Shown: positions 47,756 through 57,850 of the stretch, piece by piece
Layout of the letters: each line of letters starts with the position of its first letter
Position numbering within the stretch: the first letter of the stretch is position 1
Source of the DNA: Theropithecus gelada
Taxonomy: Eukaryota; Chordata; Mammalia; Primates; Cercopithecidae
Length of the DNA stretch: 64,000 nt
Direction: 5' to 3'
Assembly: GCF_003255815.1 (NCBI RefSeq)
Contig: NC_037686.1
Location: forward strand, 59,264,646-59,328,645
The notes under the pieces: model-generated
The model's database searches: none
The model's input: only the letters and a program-made list of their open reading frames with translations
What the model was told of the DNA's origin: nothing
Made by a program: the position numbers and the translations under genes

Positions 47756-48307
47756 CGATTGGAATAGTTTCAGAAGGAATGGTACCAACTCCTCCTTGTA
47801 CCTCTGGTAGAATTCGGCTGTGAATCCGTCTGGTCCTGGGTTTTTTTGCTTGGTAGGCTATTAATTATTGCCTCAATTTCAGAGCCTGCTATTAATCTAT
47901 TCAGGGATTCAACTTCTTCCTGGTTTAGTCTTGGAAGAGTGTAAGTGTCCAGGAAATTATCCATTTCTTCTAGGTTTTCTAGTTTATTTGTGTAGAGGTG
48001 TTTATAGTATTCTCTGATGGTAGTTTGTATTTCTGTGTGGTCAGTGGTGATATCCCCTTTATCATTTTTTATTGTGTCTATTTGATTCTTCTCTCTTCTT
48101 TATTAGTCTAGCTAGCGGTCTATCAATTTTGTTGATCTTTTCAAAAAACCAACTCCTGGATTCATTGATTTTTTGGAGGGTTTTTTGTGTCTCTATCTCC
48201 TTCAGTTCTGCTCTGATCTTAGTTATTGCTTGCCTTCTGCTAGCTTTTGAATGTGTTTGCTCTTGCCTCTCTAGTTCTTTTCATTGTGATGCCAAAATCT
48301 CCTTCAG
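47756..48307 (-). pseudogene. Primate-type L1 ORF2, inverted 5' segment
   Basis: Antisense ORF2, well preserved (GAATGGTACCAACTCCTCCT; TCTTCCTGGTTTAGTCTTGG; TTTTCAAAAAACCAACTCCT). The 64-codon minus-strand frame at 47770-47964 is a remnant of ORF2 reverse transcriptase. Its left edge corresponds to an L1 position upstream of where the sense segment resumes, so some ORF2 was lost at the inversion junction. Confidence 0.93.
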
Positions 48308-50182
48308 CTGATAAGCAACTTCAGCAAAGTCTCAAGATGCAAAATCAATGTGCAAAAATCACAAGCATTCTTATACACCAGTAACAGACAAACAAAGAGC
48401 AAAATCATGAATGAACTCCCATTCACAGTGCTTCAAAGAGAATAAAATACCTAGGAATCCAACTTACAAGGGATGTAAAGGAACTCTTCAAGGAGAACTA
48501 CAAACCACTACTCAGTGAAGTGAAAGAGGACACAAACAAATGGAAGAACATAACATGCTCATGGATAGGAAGAATCAATATTGTGAAAATAGCCATACTG
48601 CCCAATGTAATTTATAGATTCAATGCCATCCCCATTAAGCTACCAATGACTTTCTTCGCAGAATTGGAAAAAACTGCTTTAAAGTTCATATGGAACCAAA
48701 AAAGACCCTGCATTTCCAAGACAATCCTAAGTCAAAAGAACAAAGCTGGAGGCATCACGCTACCTGTCTTCAAACTATACTAAAAGGCTACAGTAACCAA
48801 AACAGCATGGTACTGGTACCAAGACCGAGATATAGACCAATGGAACAGAACAGAGCCCTCAGAAATAATACCACACATTTACAGCCATCTGATCTTTGAC
48901 AAACCTGAGAGAAACAAGAAATGGGGAAAGGATTCCCTATTTAATAAATGGTGCTGGGAAAATTGGCTAGCCATAAGTAGAAAGCTGAAACTGGATCCTT
49001 TCCTTACTCCTTATACGAAAATTAATTCAAGATGGATTAGATACTTAAATGTTAGACCTAAAACCATAAAAACCCTACAAGAAAATCTAGGTAATACCAT
49101 TCAGGACATGGACATGGGCAAGGACTTCATGTCTAAAACACCAAAAGCAATGGCAACAAAAGCCAAAATTTACAAATGGGATCTATTTAAACTAAAGAGC
49201 TTCTGCACAGCAAAAGAAACTATCATCAGAGTGAACAGCCAACCTACAGAATGGGAGAAAATTTTTGCAATCTACTCATCTGATAAAGGGCTAATATCCA
49301 GAACCTATAAAGAACTCAATCAAATTTAGAAGAAAAAACCAAACAACCCCATCAAAAAGTGGGCAAAGGATATGAACAGACACTTCTCAAAAGAAGACAT
49401 TCATACAGCCAACAGACACATGAAAAAATGCTCATCATCACTGGTCATCAGAGAAATGCAAATTAAAACCACAATGAGATACCATCTCACACCAGTTAGA
49501 ATGGCAATCATTAAAAAATCAGGAAACAACAGGTGCTGGAGAGGATGTGGAGAAATAGGAACACTTTTACACTGTTGGTGGGACTGTAAACTAGTTCAAC
49601 AATTGTGGAAAACAGTATGGCAATTCCTCAAGGATCTAGAACTAGAAATACCATTCGACCCAGCCATCCCATTACTGGGGATATACCCAAAGGATTATAA
49701 GTCATGCTGCTATAAAGACACAGGCACATGTATGTTTATTGCAGCACTATTCACAATAGCAAAGATTTGGAATCAACCCAAATGTCCATCAGTGACAGAC
49801 TAGATTAAGAAAATGTGGCACATATACACCATGGAATACTATGCAGCCATAAAAAAGGATGAGTTCGTGTCCTTTGTAGGGACGTGGGTGCAGCTGGAAA
49901 CCATCATTCTCAGCAAACGATCGCCAGAACAGAAAATCAAATACCGCATGTTCTCACTCATAGGTGGGAATTGAACAATGAGATCACTTGGACACAGGAA
50001 GGGGAACATCGCACACGGGGTCCTATTGTGGGGAGTGGGGAGGGGGGACGGTTAGCATTAGGAGATATACCTAATGTAAATGACGAGTTAATGGGTGCAG
50101 CACACCAACATGGCTCATGTATATGTATGTAACAAATCTGCATGTTGTGCACATGTACCCTAGAACTTAAAGTATAATTTAA
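48308..50182 (+). pseudogene. Primate-type L1 ORF2 3' part and 3' UTR, sense segment
   Basis: Sense L1 from CTGATAAGCAACTTCAGCAA to AACTTAAAGTATAATTTAAA. Long ORF2 remnants persist: 48520-48783 (RT tail), 49108-49329, and 49372-49803, which holds the cysteine-rich tail (CWRGCGEIGTLLHCWWDCKL). Frameshifts and stops separate them. The 3' UTR has only one copy of the 18-bp unit (near 50081), so it predates the duplicated lineage. AAAAATATTTATTT at 47742-47755 and 50183-50196 is the target duplication for the whole 2.4-kb inverted element. Confidence 0.95.
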
Positions 50183-50196
50183 AAAAATATTTATTT

Positions 50197-51475
50197 TTAT
50201 AAAAAATGACAAAACAATGTAACTTGTTACAAATGAATGAAAAATATCACTGAGGGGGAAAGTTGCTGACCTAAGTAATTTTGGAAATGAGTGGATTCTG
50301 TAAAAATAAAGGTGAAAGGAAACCGTAAGCCCTGTTATCTAGGTGATAAAGTTTTGTCCAACAAGGGGACTGGTTAACAATCCTGATATGATAGATGGCA
50401 GATATTAGAAATCAGGTTTCTCACTGTTGGAGTGAAGCTTAAAGATAGCAAGTATAGAAGGCTAGAATCATCCATGAGCTAGTGAACTGGAGTTAGAAAT
50501 ATCACTATTAATTCTGTACACTTAATGTTGACACACACACACATCTTACACAGAATCATGAGGGTATGACATTGAGATACAGGAGTTTCAATGGCCAAAG
50601 CTGGAACAATTTGAGCAGCAGAATAAACAACTATTGGATTATAACCCTAAAATATCAAGTATATATTCATGAGTTCATACTGATATAAATAAATGATTGA
50701 ATAACTAAAGAAATGAGGAAGACAGATCAATATCCCTTGCAAATGAAATCTAAAAAAAAATGTGTGGGTACTCTGTTCTCAATGAGAGGAAGCACAATTC
50801 CCCACATCTTAAGTGGGGGCTGCACATAGTTACTTACTTCCAAAGACTAATATATGAAAAAGGAGAAAAAAGACTAATTTGAGAGTGGAGAAATATAACA
50901 ACCTCTATCTTAGCTAGGTAATCAAGGTCACATTGGCCGTGAGAAACCATGCTGATAGTATGTAGTTTTGGAGTGATATGACGAAAATGGCACTTTACCT
51001 CTGTGTTCTTCCTCTCAAACACCTATTAGCCGATCGTAATCTTTAGAAAATCATTAGTCAAATCCCAGTATTTCTACAAAATATCTTATCAGTACTATTC
51101 AAAACTGTCAAAGTCATAAAAAAATAAAGCCCTGAGAAACTGTCACAGCCAGGTGGATCCCAATGAGACTTAAACACCGAAAGTAACAGGGTGTCCTGGA
51201 ACAGGAATGACATTAGATACAGATAAATTGAACAACAACAACAACAACAACAACAAAAAGAATTAAAAAAACAGTTAAGATCTAAGGAAGTCTGAATAAA
51301 GTATGGACTTTGATACTAAAGTATCAGCAGTGGTTCATTAATTGTAATAAATGTACTATACTATTGTAAAATATTAACGTTAGGGAAACTGAGTGTATTG
51401 TATGTGGGTTTGGGAATTATGTACTATTAACAACTTTTCTGTAAATCTAAAATTGTTTTTTTAAATTAAACATAG
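50197..51475 (+). mobile_element. Ancient L1ME-type 3' end, sense
   Basis: The last 500 bases are distinctive: CAAAACTGTCAAAGTCAT, GAGAAACTGTCACAGCCAGG, TCTGAATAAAGTATGGACTT, GTGGTTCATTAATTGTAATA, and CTTTTCTGTAAATCTAAAAT, which is the 3' end of old L1ME-type LINEs. A (CAA)n run lies at 51231-51256. The left part to about 50750 is assigned by continuity only. Confidence 0.65.
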
Positions 51476-52282
51476 TAACATTTTCTTGGGAGGTACACAT
51501 TTGTGGTTGGAGTTGTTTCATGTCAAATACTATACAACCTTCTCTGCAAAGTGAATGGCACCCGTAGGGTGGTGTAGCACAGCGTCTTCTCTCCCTATCA
51601 TGTAACCAAACTTCCTGCCATTAGTTTTTGCATTTGCTTTGCCATCAACTTATAGACCCGTAAATGAGATTCACTGCCTGTAGGTTTGGCCTCCCTTAGA
51701 GGCAATCCTCATTTACCCGCAAGCTGAACAAGGTTCTCACATCCGCAGGAATTCCACCATGGGGTAGGTAAATATGCATGAGGCACAGTATCATGTCTGC
51801 AGAGATCATGTCAATGACCGACTCCTAAGCTCCTCATTAAGCTTTTTCCCACCACACAGCTCTGCTGGTTCCCCCACTGGGATTGAGTAGCCATTGAGAG
51901 GTTTGCTCCTTGATTTTCCTAACCCACTTTATATTTACCTCTAAAAACATTCCCACTGTGAAAAATGTTTTGATGCACACCCATCTTTTGAATATAGTTT
52001 TTTGGTAATGAAAAGGTTTTGTGTTTTCTTGTTTGTTTTCTCAGCATCTACTGAAGTGCTTGGCATGTAAATGGTACTTAACAAATATGCACTAATTGGA
52101 TGAATAAATGAAACTTGAATATGAGTACTGGCCTTATTTGAATTAGGAGGTTGGGATGAGAATCTGGCAGAGTGAAGTCTCCATCTTATGGTGTGATTTC
52201 TTCCCATTATGGTATACACATATGCACATACAGACATTTTCTCTAATTACCTCATAGAGTTGTGCTGAGAAAATGGAAAATA
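51476..52282. other. Unassigned, with an L2-like tail
   Basis: Mostly unrecognised. AAGTGCTTGGCATGTAAATG and GCACTAATTGGATGAATAAA (52054-52108) look like the 3' end of an L2 or MIR element. No gene signal. Confidence 0.5.
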
Positions 52283-52389
52283 CTGTTAAAATGTCTGTGT
52301 GTTTGTGCAATTATGTATTTGTGTGTTTATCTCACAACTTCCTGTATTAGAACCAAATCATCCTAAAATATGAAACCATATAGGAATCA
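52283..52389 (+). repeat. 107-bp direct repeat, left copy
   Basis: Recurs at 52562-52668 with an offset of 279 and few mismatches. Its last part is the first unit of the 29-bp minisatellite. Confidence 0.93.
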
Positions 52390-52559
52390 TCCTAAAATAT
52401 GAAACCATACAGGAATCATCCTAAAATATGAAACTATACAGGGATCATCCTAAAATATGAAACCTTAGAGGGATCATCCTAAAATATGAAACCATACAGG
52501 GATCATCCTAAAATATGAAACCATACAGGGATCATCCTAAAATATGAAACCATACAGGA
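52357..52559 (+). repeat. 29-bp minisatellite, 7 units
   Basis: Seven consecutive 29-base units starting ATCATCCTAAAATATGAAAC, with units beginning at 52357 and every 29 bases after that. Variants are few (ATATAGG/ATACAGG, CTATACAGG, CTTAGAGGG). An eighth partial unit lies in the right flank duplicate (from 52636). There are no spacers between units. Confidence 0.97.
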
Positions 52560-52561
52560 AT

Positions 52562-52668
52562 CTGTTAAAATGTCTGTGTGTTTGTGTATTCATGTATTTG
52601 TGTGTTTATCTCACAACTTCCTATGTTAGGACCAAATCATCCTAAAATATGAAACCATATAGGAATCA
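52562..52668 (+). repeat. 107-bp direct repeat, right copy
   Basis: Second copy of 52283-52389, containing the non-repeated flank (CTGTTAAAATGTCTGTGTGT onward) and one minisatellite unit. Confidence 0.93.
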
Positions 52669-54667
52669 GGTCGATATCACATTTTATAGCAATTTCATGA
52701 TATTAAAAAGGAATTTTGAAACTTGAGTAACAAAAAATTTTCTAAAGTTTGCATTTTCATCATATTACTTTCGGTAGTTGAGGGACACTTTGGAGACATA
52801 TTGTTTTACAAAGTGGTTTAATAGTCACTTAACTATATGAGACTTAACTTTTGAAAATATTAAGAAAGCCAACTATACACCATCATACTCCAGAGAATAT
52901 CTACCTATTATTTGAGTATTCCAAGCCATTATCTCTTGATTCTTTTATTATTAATGCAAAACAGTATAGGTATGTTATCTAAAAATTCATTATTATTCTG
53001 ATCTTCTCAAATCTGGGGCAATGTCTTAAGGCAAAGGCTAATTGTCAAAGCCACATATCGGAACATTTCTACTTGAATTAAGGAGCTGCCTGGGAGAAGA
53101 GAAGCATATGGAATTGCTTTATAAAGGTGATGATGATGTTGAGATTCTTATGTCTCTCAGTGGGACTGTTGGCGTGTTTAACATATTTAATACATTTGAG
53201 CATTTCACCTTAAGGAAAAGCAATTAGAAGTCATAATGGAATACTCTGATTTACTTAATGCTATGTAGAGTATAAAAGAAGTAGAAATGATTAAGGAATG
53301 GAAATTTGGGACTGCAATCTGCCTCAGGGATGAGTGTACATACCATAGAAAGCAGCATTTGGCTTTTCGAATACTGCAGCATGTGGCCAAACAAGAGCCA
53401 GCATGGAATGGACAGCTCTGCCCCCATAATGCTCTTTGAGCTCAAACCCCAAGGTTCCACAGGCTTTGTGCAACCAGTTTTATCAGGAAAAGAGAGCACA
53501 TAATAGGTAGTAGATGATTCACAATGGCAGACACTCTTCTGCAATCTGGAATACTCACTAAATAGGCTAACATGATTCACTCATAAAAGCCTAATTATGA
53601 CTCTCAGTGCTAGTTATCACTACACGTTTTAATAAAACTGTCAATTGTTTTTGACCAATATTGCAAACAAATAACATAAAAAATGAAAGCCATAAGAAAT
53701 TTAGCATTTAAATTAATATGATATAAAATTCTGTGTGGAATGATGCTACTTCTCTATACCTATTAAATCACATTCTCTTCATCTGAGCTGGTAATAGTAA
53801 TGCTTGTCTCAGCACAAACTACAGAAAGGCCCATGTGGGTCCACCTAAGCAAAAACAGGTAGAATATCCCCCCTGCTGGGGAAAATCATGCAGGTGCCTT
53901 GTCTACTCTGCCTTTGCCAGACCAGGGTCAAGCTGCATTTCAGCAGTAGGGCGAAGACATTTTAATTAGTTAGTATCACAGTAGTGATACGATGCTGATA
54001 ACTGTCACCATGCTGTGATGTTTTCTCCAAAAATATTCCCAAGAAAGGATTTTACATTCCTTGCTTTCCACCACAGACTAGAAAGCAGACACTTAGCCAT
54101 ATTTGTCCTTTGAAGATGGATCTAGCTATGCAACTCCTGATGTGTTTTTTCTTGTTTTTGCTCTTTACATGTTTATTATTTCAGAGATTTGCATGGACCC
54201 TAAATTGAATCACAAGACATTTTAAAATATGGAATTTCAAGGGAAAAACACCAATTAAGTTGACTGGTATTGTCGTAAGTTAGCCACCTTAAAATCAATG
54301 CCATATTTGAAAATGTATGCTTGAAGGTCCAAAATAAAATGGGTTATAATTTAGATGGGCAAAAATAAAGAAGAGAACTTCATTATTTCTTTTAGTTCAG
54401 CTATTTTTCTTAAATATCACCTCAGCAGTTTTCCAGTAACTCATTCCCTGTTGTAGCAATAGGAGGTCGCATTGTATTTATACTTCTCCTTGCAGTACTG
54501 TCTCCTGACTTCCTGGTCACAGGGTATGTGCTGGTCCGTATCTGAAGGTGAATCAGCTTCACTTCAGTTCCCACTGACATTGAGAGTGTTCTGATGTTAG
54601 GGCATGAGTCCTATTGAATATCTGGCCTGGTCACCAGCCAGCACACTACATACTCACTGAGGCCATT
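52669..54667. other. Unassigned sequence, 2 kb
   Basis: No repeat family or gene recognised. Overlapping open frames on both strands at 53205-53580 (up to 109 codons) lack any recognisable domain and are taken as chance. Confidence 0.5.
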
Positions 54668-55175
54668 TGTATTAGTGTTCTCCAGAGAAATAGTGTGTGT
54701 GTGTGCGTGTGCGTGTGTGTGTGTGTGTGTGAGATGGGAATTGGCTTATGTAATTGTGGAAGTCAAGAAGTACCAAGATCTATCATCTACAAACTGAAAA
54801 ACCAGGAAAGCCGGTGGAGTAATTCAGTTTGAGTTTGAAGGCCTGACTGATACTGGGGCCAGGGGAGTAAGCACTGGAGGAAGTCCTGGTGTCTAAAGCC
54901 CTCAGAGCCAGAACCTTCAATGTCTGAGGGCAAGAGCAGACAGACAACATCCTAACTCAAGGAGAGAGAAAATTCCCATTTTCTCTATGTCTTTGTTCTA
55001 ATCAGGCCCTCACCAGACTGGATGATGCCCTCTTACCTTGGTGAAGGTGGAACTTCTTTACCCAGTCTACTGATTCAAATGCTAATCTCTTCCAGACACA
55101 GCCAAAACAGAAATAATGTTTTACCAGCTATCTGGAAATCCCTTAATCCAGACAAGGTTATAGAACATCAATCAT
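54668..55175 (-). mobile_element. Ancient LTR-like repeat with internal (GT)n, antisense
   Basis: Starts TGTATTAGTGTTCTCCAGAG, has (GT)n at 54693-54732, then GGGAATTGGCTTATGTAATT, AGGCCCTCACCAGACTGGAT, CAGTCTACTGATTCAAATGC, and ends near CCCTTAATCCAGACAAGGTT. Same family as 36735-37155. Ends beginning TG suggest an LTR, but I did not fix the family name. Confidence 0.7.
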
Positions 55176-55668
55176 CCCACCATTCATTCATGCAGCACTG
55201 CCATCTGCATTCCGGTTTTCTTGTGGAACATGAGGGAATGCATGGAAGACTTTCAAAGCATTTGGAAGCCAAAGAGAGAGTCAGGACCACAAGCTCAGGC
55301 CCTCTGTATGTTTGCCATGCCATATTGTCTTTCTTTGGATTTAGAAGCCCATTAAGGATTTGGTCATATGGGTGGCAGACCCCTCCCAGAGTTTCACATA
55401 GAAAGCAGAGGCATGGAACGCCTCTCCTTCACTTAGCATTTCCCAGAGTTTTATCTCAGAGGGAGTAAGGACAGTATGATATGATTCTTTATTCTTCTCC
55501 CTGTCTCTGTCCCTTGGGGTGCTAAACTTTCAATCTGTATGTTTGAAACACCTTTAAATATTAGTTCCTGAGTGTGCTTTAACTATGATAGAGTAATAAA
55601 TTAGACTTTACTCAGCCTTTGTAGGTTACAGATTACATAGAAAATTTGAAATGCTTAACGATTCTTTT
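55176..55668. other. Unassigned; end of a 148-codon open frame
   Basis: No repeat recognised. The longest open frame in the window (55022-55468, 148 codons) starts inside the preceding repeat and runs into this stretch. It has no recognisable domain and uses repeat-derived sequence for its first third. Confidence 0.45.
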
Positions 55669-55820
55669 TAATTTTTTTATTACATTTTTATTTTATTTTT
55701 GTGGAGATGGGATTTCACCAACTTGCCCAGGCTGGTCTCAAACTCCTGAGCTCAAGCAATGCTCCCATCTCCACCTCCCAAAGTGCTGGGATTACAGGCA
55801 TGAGTCACCATTTCTAGCCG
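55669..55820 (-). mobile_element. Free left Alu monomer (FLAM-like), antisense
   Basis: Antisense Alu left-monomer text only: TTTGTGGAGATGGGATTTCA, GCCCAGGCTGGTCTCAAACT, CTCCTGAGCTCAAGCAATGC, CCAAAGTGCTGGGATTACAG, ending CACCATTTCTAGCC. It lacks the right monomer, so it is a FLAM or a truncated AluJ. Confidence 0.85.
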
Positions 55821-56042
55821 CTTATCCCGTTTTACACAAAAATTTTAAGTCCACCATTTTCCAAAGGGCTCAAGAATTGTATTTTGGTAGGCCAATTCTT
55901 TATTTGCACTTTTATTACTATAGCTGAAATTTCCTTCAACTTTTCTTTTGTGTCAGTTGACTATTTCTCTGATCAACTAAGGTGATCATCACATACAGAG
56001 AATTATCCAAAAAATACATTTTTATATTCTGAAGAATAGAAA
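55821..56042. other. Unassigned sequence
   Basis: No recognised feature. Confidence 0.5.
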
Positions 56043-56043
56043 T

Positions 56044-56365
56044 ACACACACACACACACACACACACATTCTTGTTTCATCCATTATTTTGAAAATGTTA
56101 GTGTCATGTATGTGTACATGTGTGTGCTATGTGCTTTTATGTGTGTATACATATATATAAAAAACTTGTTTATACATGTATATATACATAAAAGCACTTA
56201 TGTGTATATATACATATATGTATATATATTTATATAGATTTTAACTGTGTATATATGTACACACATATATATATACACACATAAAAACACGGAACATGAA
56301 TATATGTTATGTGTGTATATATGTGTGTGTTTACATATATATATACACACACATACACATAAATG
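56044..56365. repeat. (CA)n and extended TA/TG/CA-rich alternating tract
   Basis: A pure (CA)n at 56044-56068 is followed, from 56100 to 56365, by ~265 bases of interspersed TATA, TGTG and CACA units (for example ACACACATATATATATACAC). Open frames crossing it are low-complexity artefacts. Confidence 0.9.
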
Positions 56366-56626
56366 CACACAAGAGTTTTACAAAATTCATGGAAAATGCA
56401 TATTATAGAAAAACTATGTATGAATTTAAAATTTATACACCAAAATAAACTCACAGTAGCTTATTGTAACATGTCTAAACAGGATCTAGTTTGAGGCACT
56501 AGGAAGGATAGAAATCAGTTTGAAAGGGCACCTATCAGAACAACATGAATGCTGCTTAAATTAAAGCAAGCACAAACATCAACATTATGGTGAAACTTGG
56601 GTGGAAAAACAGTAAAATCATTGATG
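56366..56626. other. Unassigned sequence
   Basis: No recognised feature before the LTR. Confidence 0.5.
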
Positions 56627-56631
56627 CTTTA

Positions 56632-56974
56632 TGATATGGTTTGCCTATATCCCCACGCACATCTCATCTTGAATTCCCACGTTTTGTGGGAGGATCTAGG
56701 TGGGAGGTAATTGAATCGCAGGGGCAGGTCTTTTCTATGCAGTTATTGTGATAGTGAGTGAGCCTCATGAGATCTGATTGTTATTTTAAGTGTTCATTCT
56801 CCTGCACAAACTCTATTCTTTTGTCTGCTGTCGTGTGAGATGTGACTCACCTTTTGCCATGATTGTGAGGCCTCCCAAGCCACATGGAACTGGAAATTCA
56901 ATAAACCTCTTTCTTTTGCCAATTGCCCAATCTTGGGTATGCCTTTATCAGCAGCATGAAAATGGACTAGTGTA
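56632..56974 (+). mobile_element. MaLR solo LTR, THE1/MST-like, sense
   Basis: Complete LTR from TGATATGGTTTGCCTATATC to GAAAATGGACTAGTGTA, with CATCTCATCTTGAATTCCCA, GGGAGGTAATTGAATCGCAG, CTCATGAGATCTGATTG, and TTCAATAAACCTCTTTC (polyadenylation signal). The five-base duplication CTTTA flanks it at 56627-56631 and 56975-56979, as expected for this class. It lies just upstream of a mariner relic, and an open frame crosses from one to the other. Confidence 0.95.
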
Positions 56975-56984
56975 CTTTATAAAA

Positions 56985-57850
56985 AGGTTACAAAGACAGT
57001 GCCCCAAAGAAATCAGCAGCTTGCAAATGGATACCTCATTTCAAGAAGGGATCAGGCATGTTGGAGATGAAGCCTGCAGTAGCAGACCATCCACATTGAT
57101 TTGGGAGGAAATGATGAATTTTTGTCATGCTCTAGTTGAAGAGGACAGACGACTAACAGTAGAAACAATTACCAACACCATAGGCATCTCAATTAGTTAA
57201 ACTTACACAACTTACACGACTGAAAAATTAACGATGGACATACTTTAGACTCTGTGGATACCAAACATTGCACCCAAATCAGCTACAGACAAGAGCAGAG
57301 TTTTCAAAGGAAATTTTAAACAAGAGCCATCCAGATTCAGAAGCATTTCTTCAAAGAGTTGTAACAAGAGATGAAACACGGCTCTACCAGTATGATCCCT
57401 AACACAAAGCACAATTAAGGCAGGGGCTTTGAAGTGGTCCAGTCAAAGCAAACGTGGACTGTTCAAAAGCACAGGTCATGGCAACAGGCTTTTGGGGATG
57501 CTCAGGGCATTTTGTTGTTGACTTTCTGCAGGTCCAAACAACAATAACATCTCTTTGTTATGAGAGTGTTTTGAGAAATTTACCCACAGCTTTTGCATAA
57601 AAAATCTAAGGAAGCCTCACCTGAGATTCCTCCACCATGACAATGTTCTTGCCCATTCCTCTTATCAAACAAGGTAATTTTGCAAGTATTTTGATGGGAA
57701 ATTGTGAAGCATCCACTGTACAGCCCCAATTTGGCTACTTCTAACTTCATTTCCTTTCTCTATTTTTAAAAAAGGTCCTTAAAGGGCACTGATTTTTCTC
57801 CAGTTAATAATATGAAAAATATTGCATTGACATAAATTACCAGGACTCTC
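56985..57850 (+). pseudogene. Mariner-family transposase relic
   Basis: Translation gives mariner transposase landmarks in order but in different frames. The DNA-binding region reads GDEACSSRPSTL then EEDRRLTVETITNTIGISIS (57059-57200). The first catalytic-aspartate region reads FLQRVVTRDETRLYQYDP (57347-57400). The second reads LHHDNVLAHSSYQ (57630-57668). The carboxy region resembles the usual final PNLATSNF motif (57723-57750). Stops at 57198 and 57401 and frame changes between blocks show it is dead. Mariner transposases cut and paste their element at TA sites; this copy cannot. The left end is not resolved. Confidence 0.85.

Noticed and set aside
47770..47964. Minus-strand 64-codon frame with reverse-transcriptase-like text
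   Set aside because: Part of the inverted 5' segment of the same L1, not an independent gene.
49372..49803. 143-codon frame as a cysteine-rich host protein
   Set aside because: It is the carboxy-terminal part of L1 ORF2 in a truncated, inverted, frameshifted copy.
52357..52559. Regular ~29-bp repeats resembling a CRISPR array
   Set aside because: Units are directly adjacent with no spacers, there are no cas genes, and the context is a primate genome. It is a minisatellite.
53205..53580. Overlapping frames on both strands (61 to 109 codons) as an antisense gene pair
   Set aside because: No similarity, no regulatory signal, and overlapping frames on both strands commonly arise by chance.
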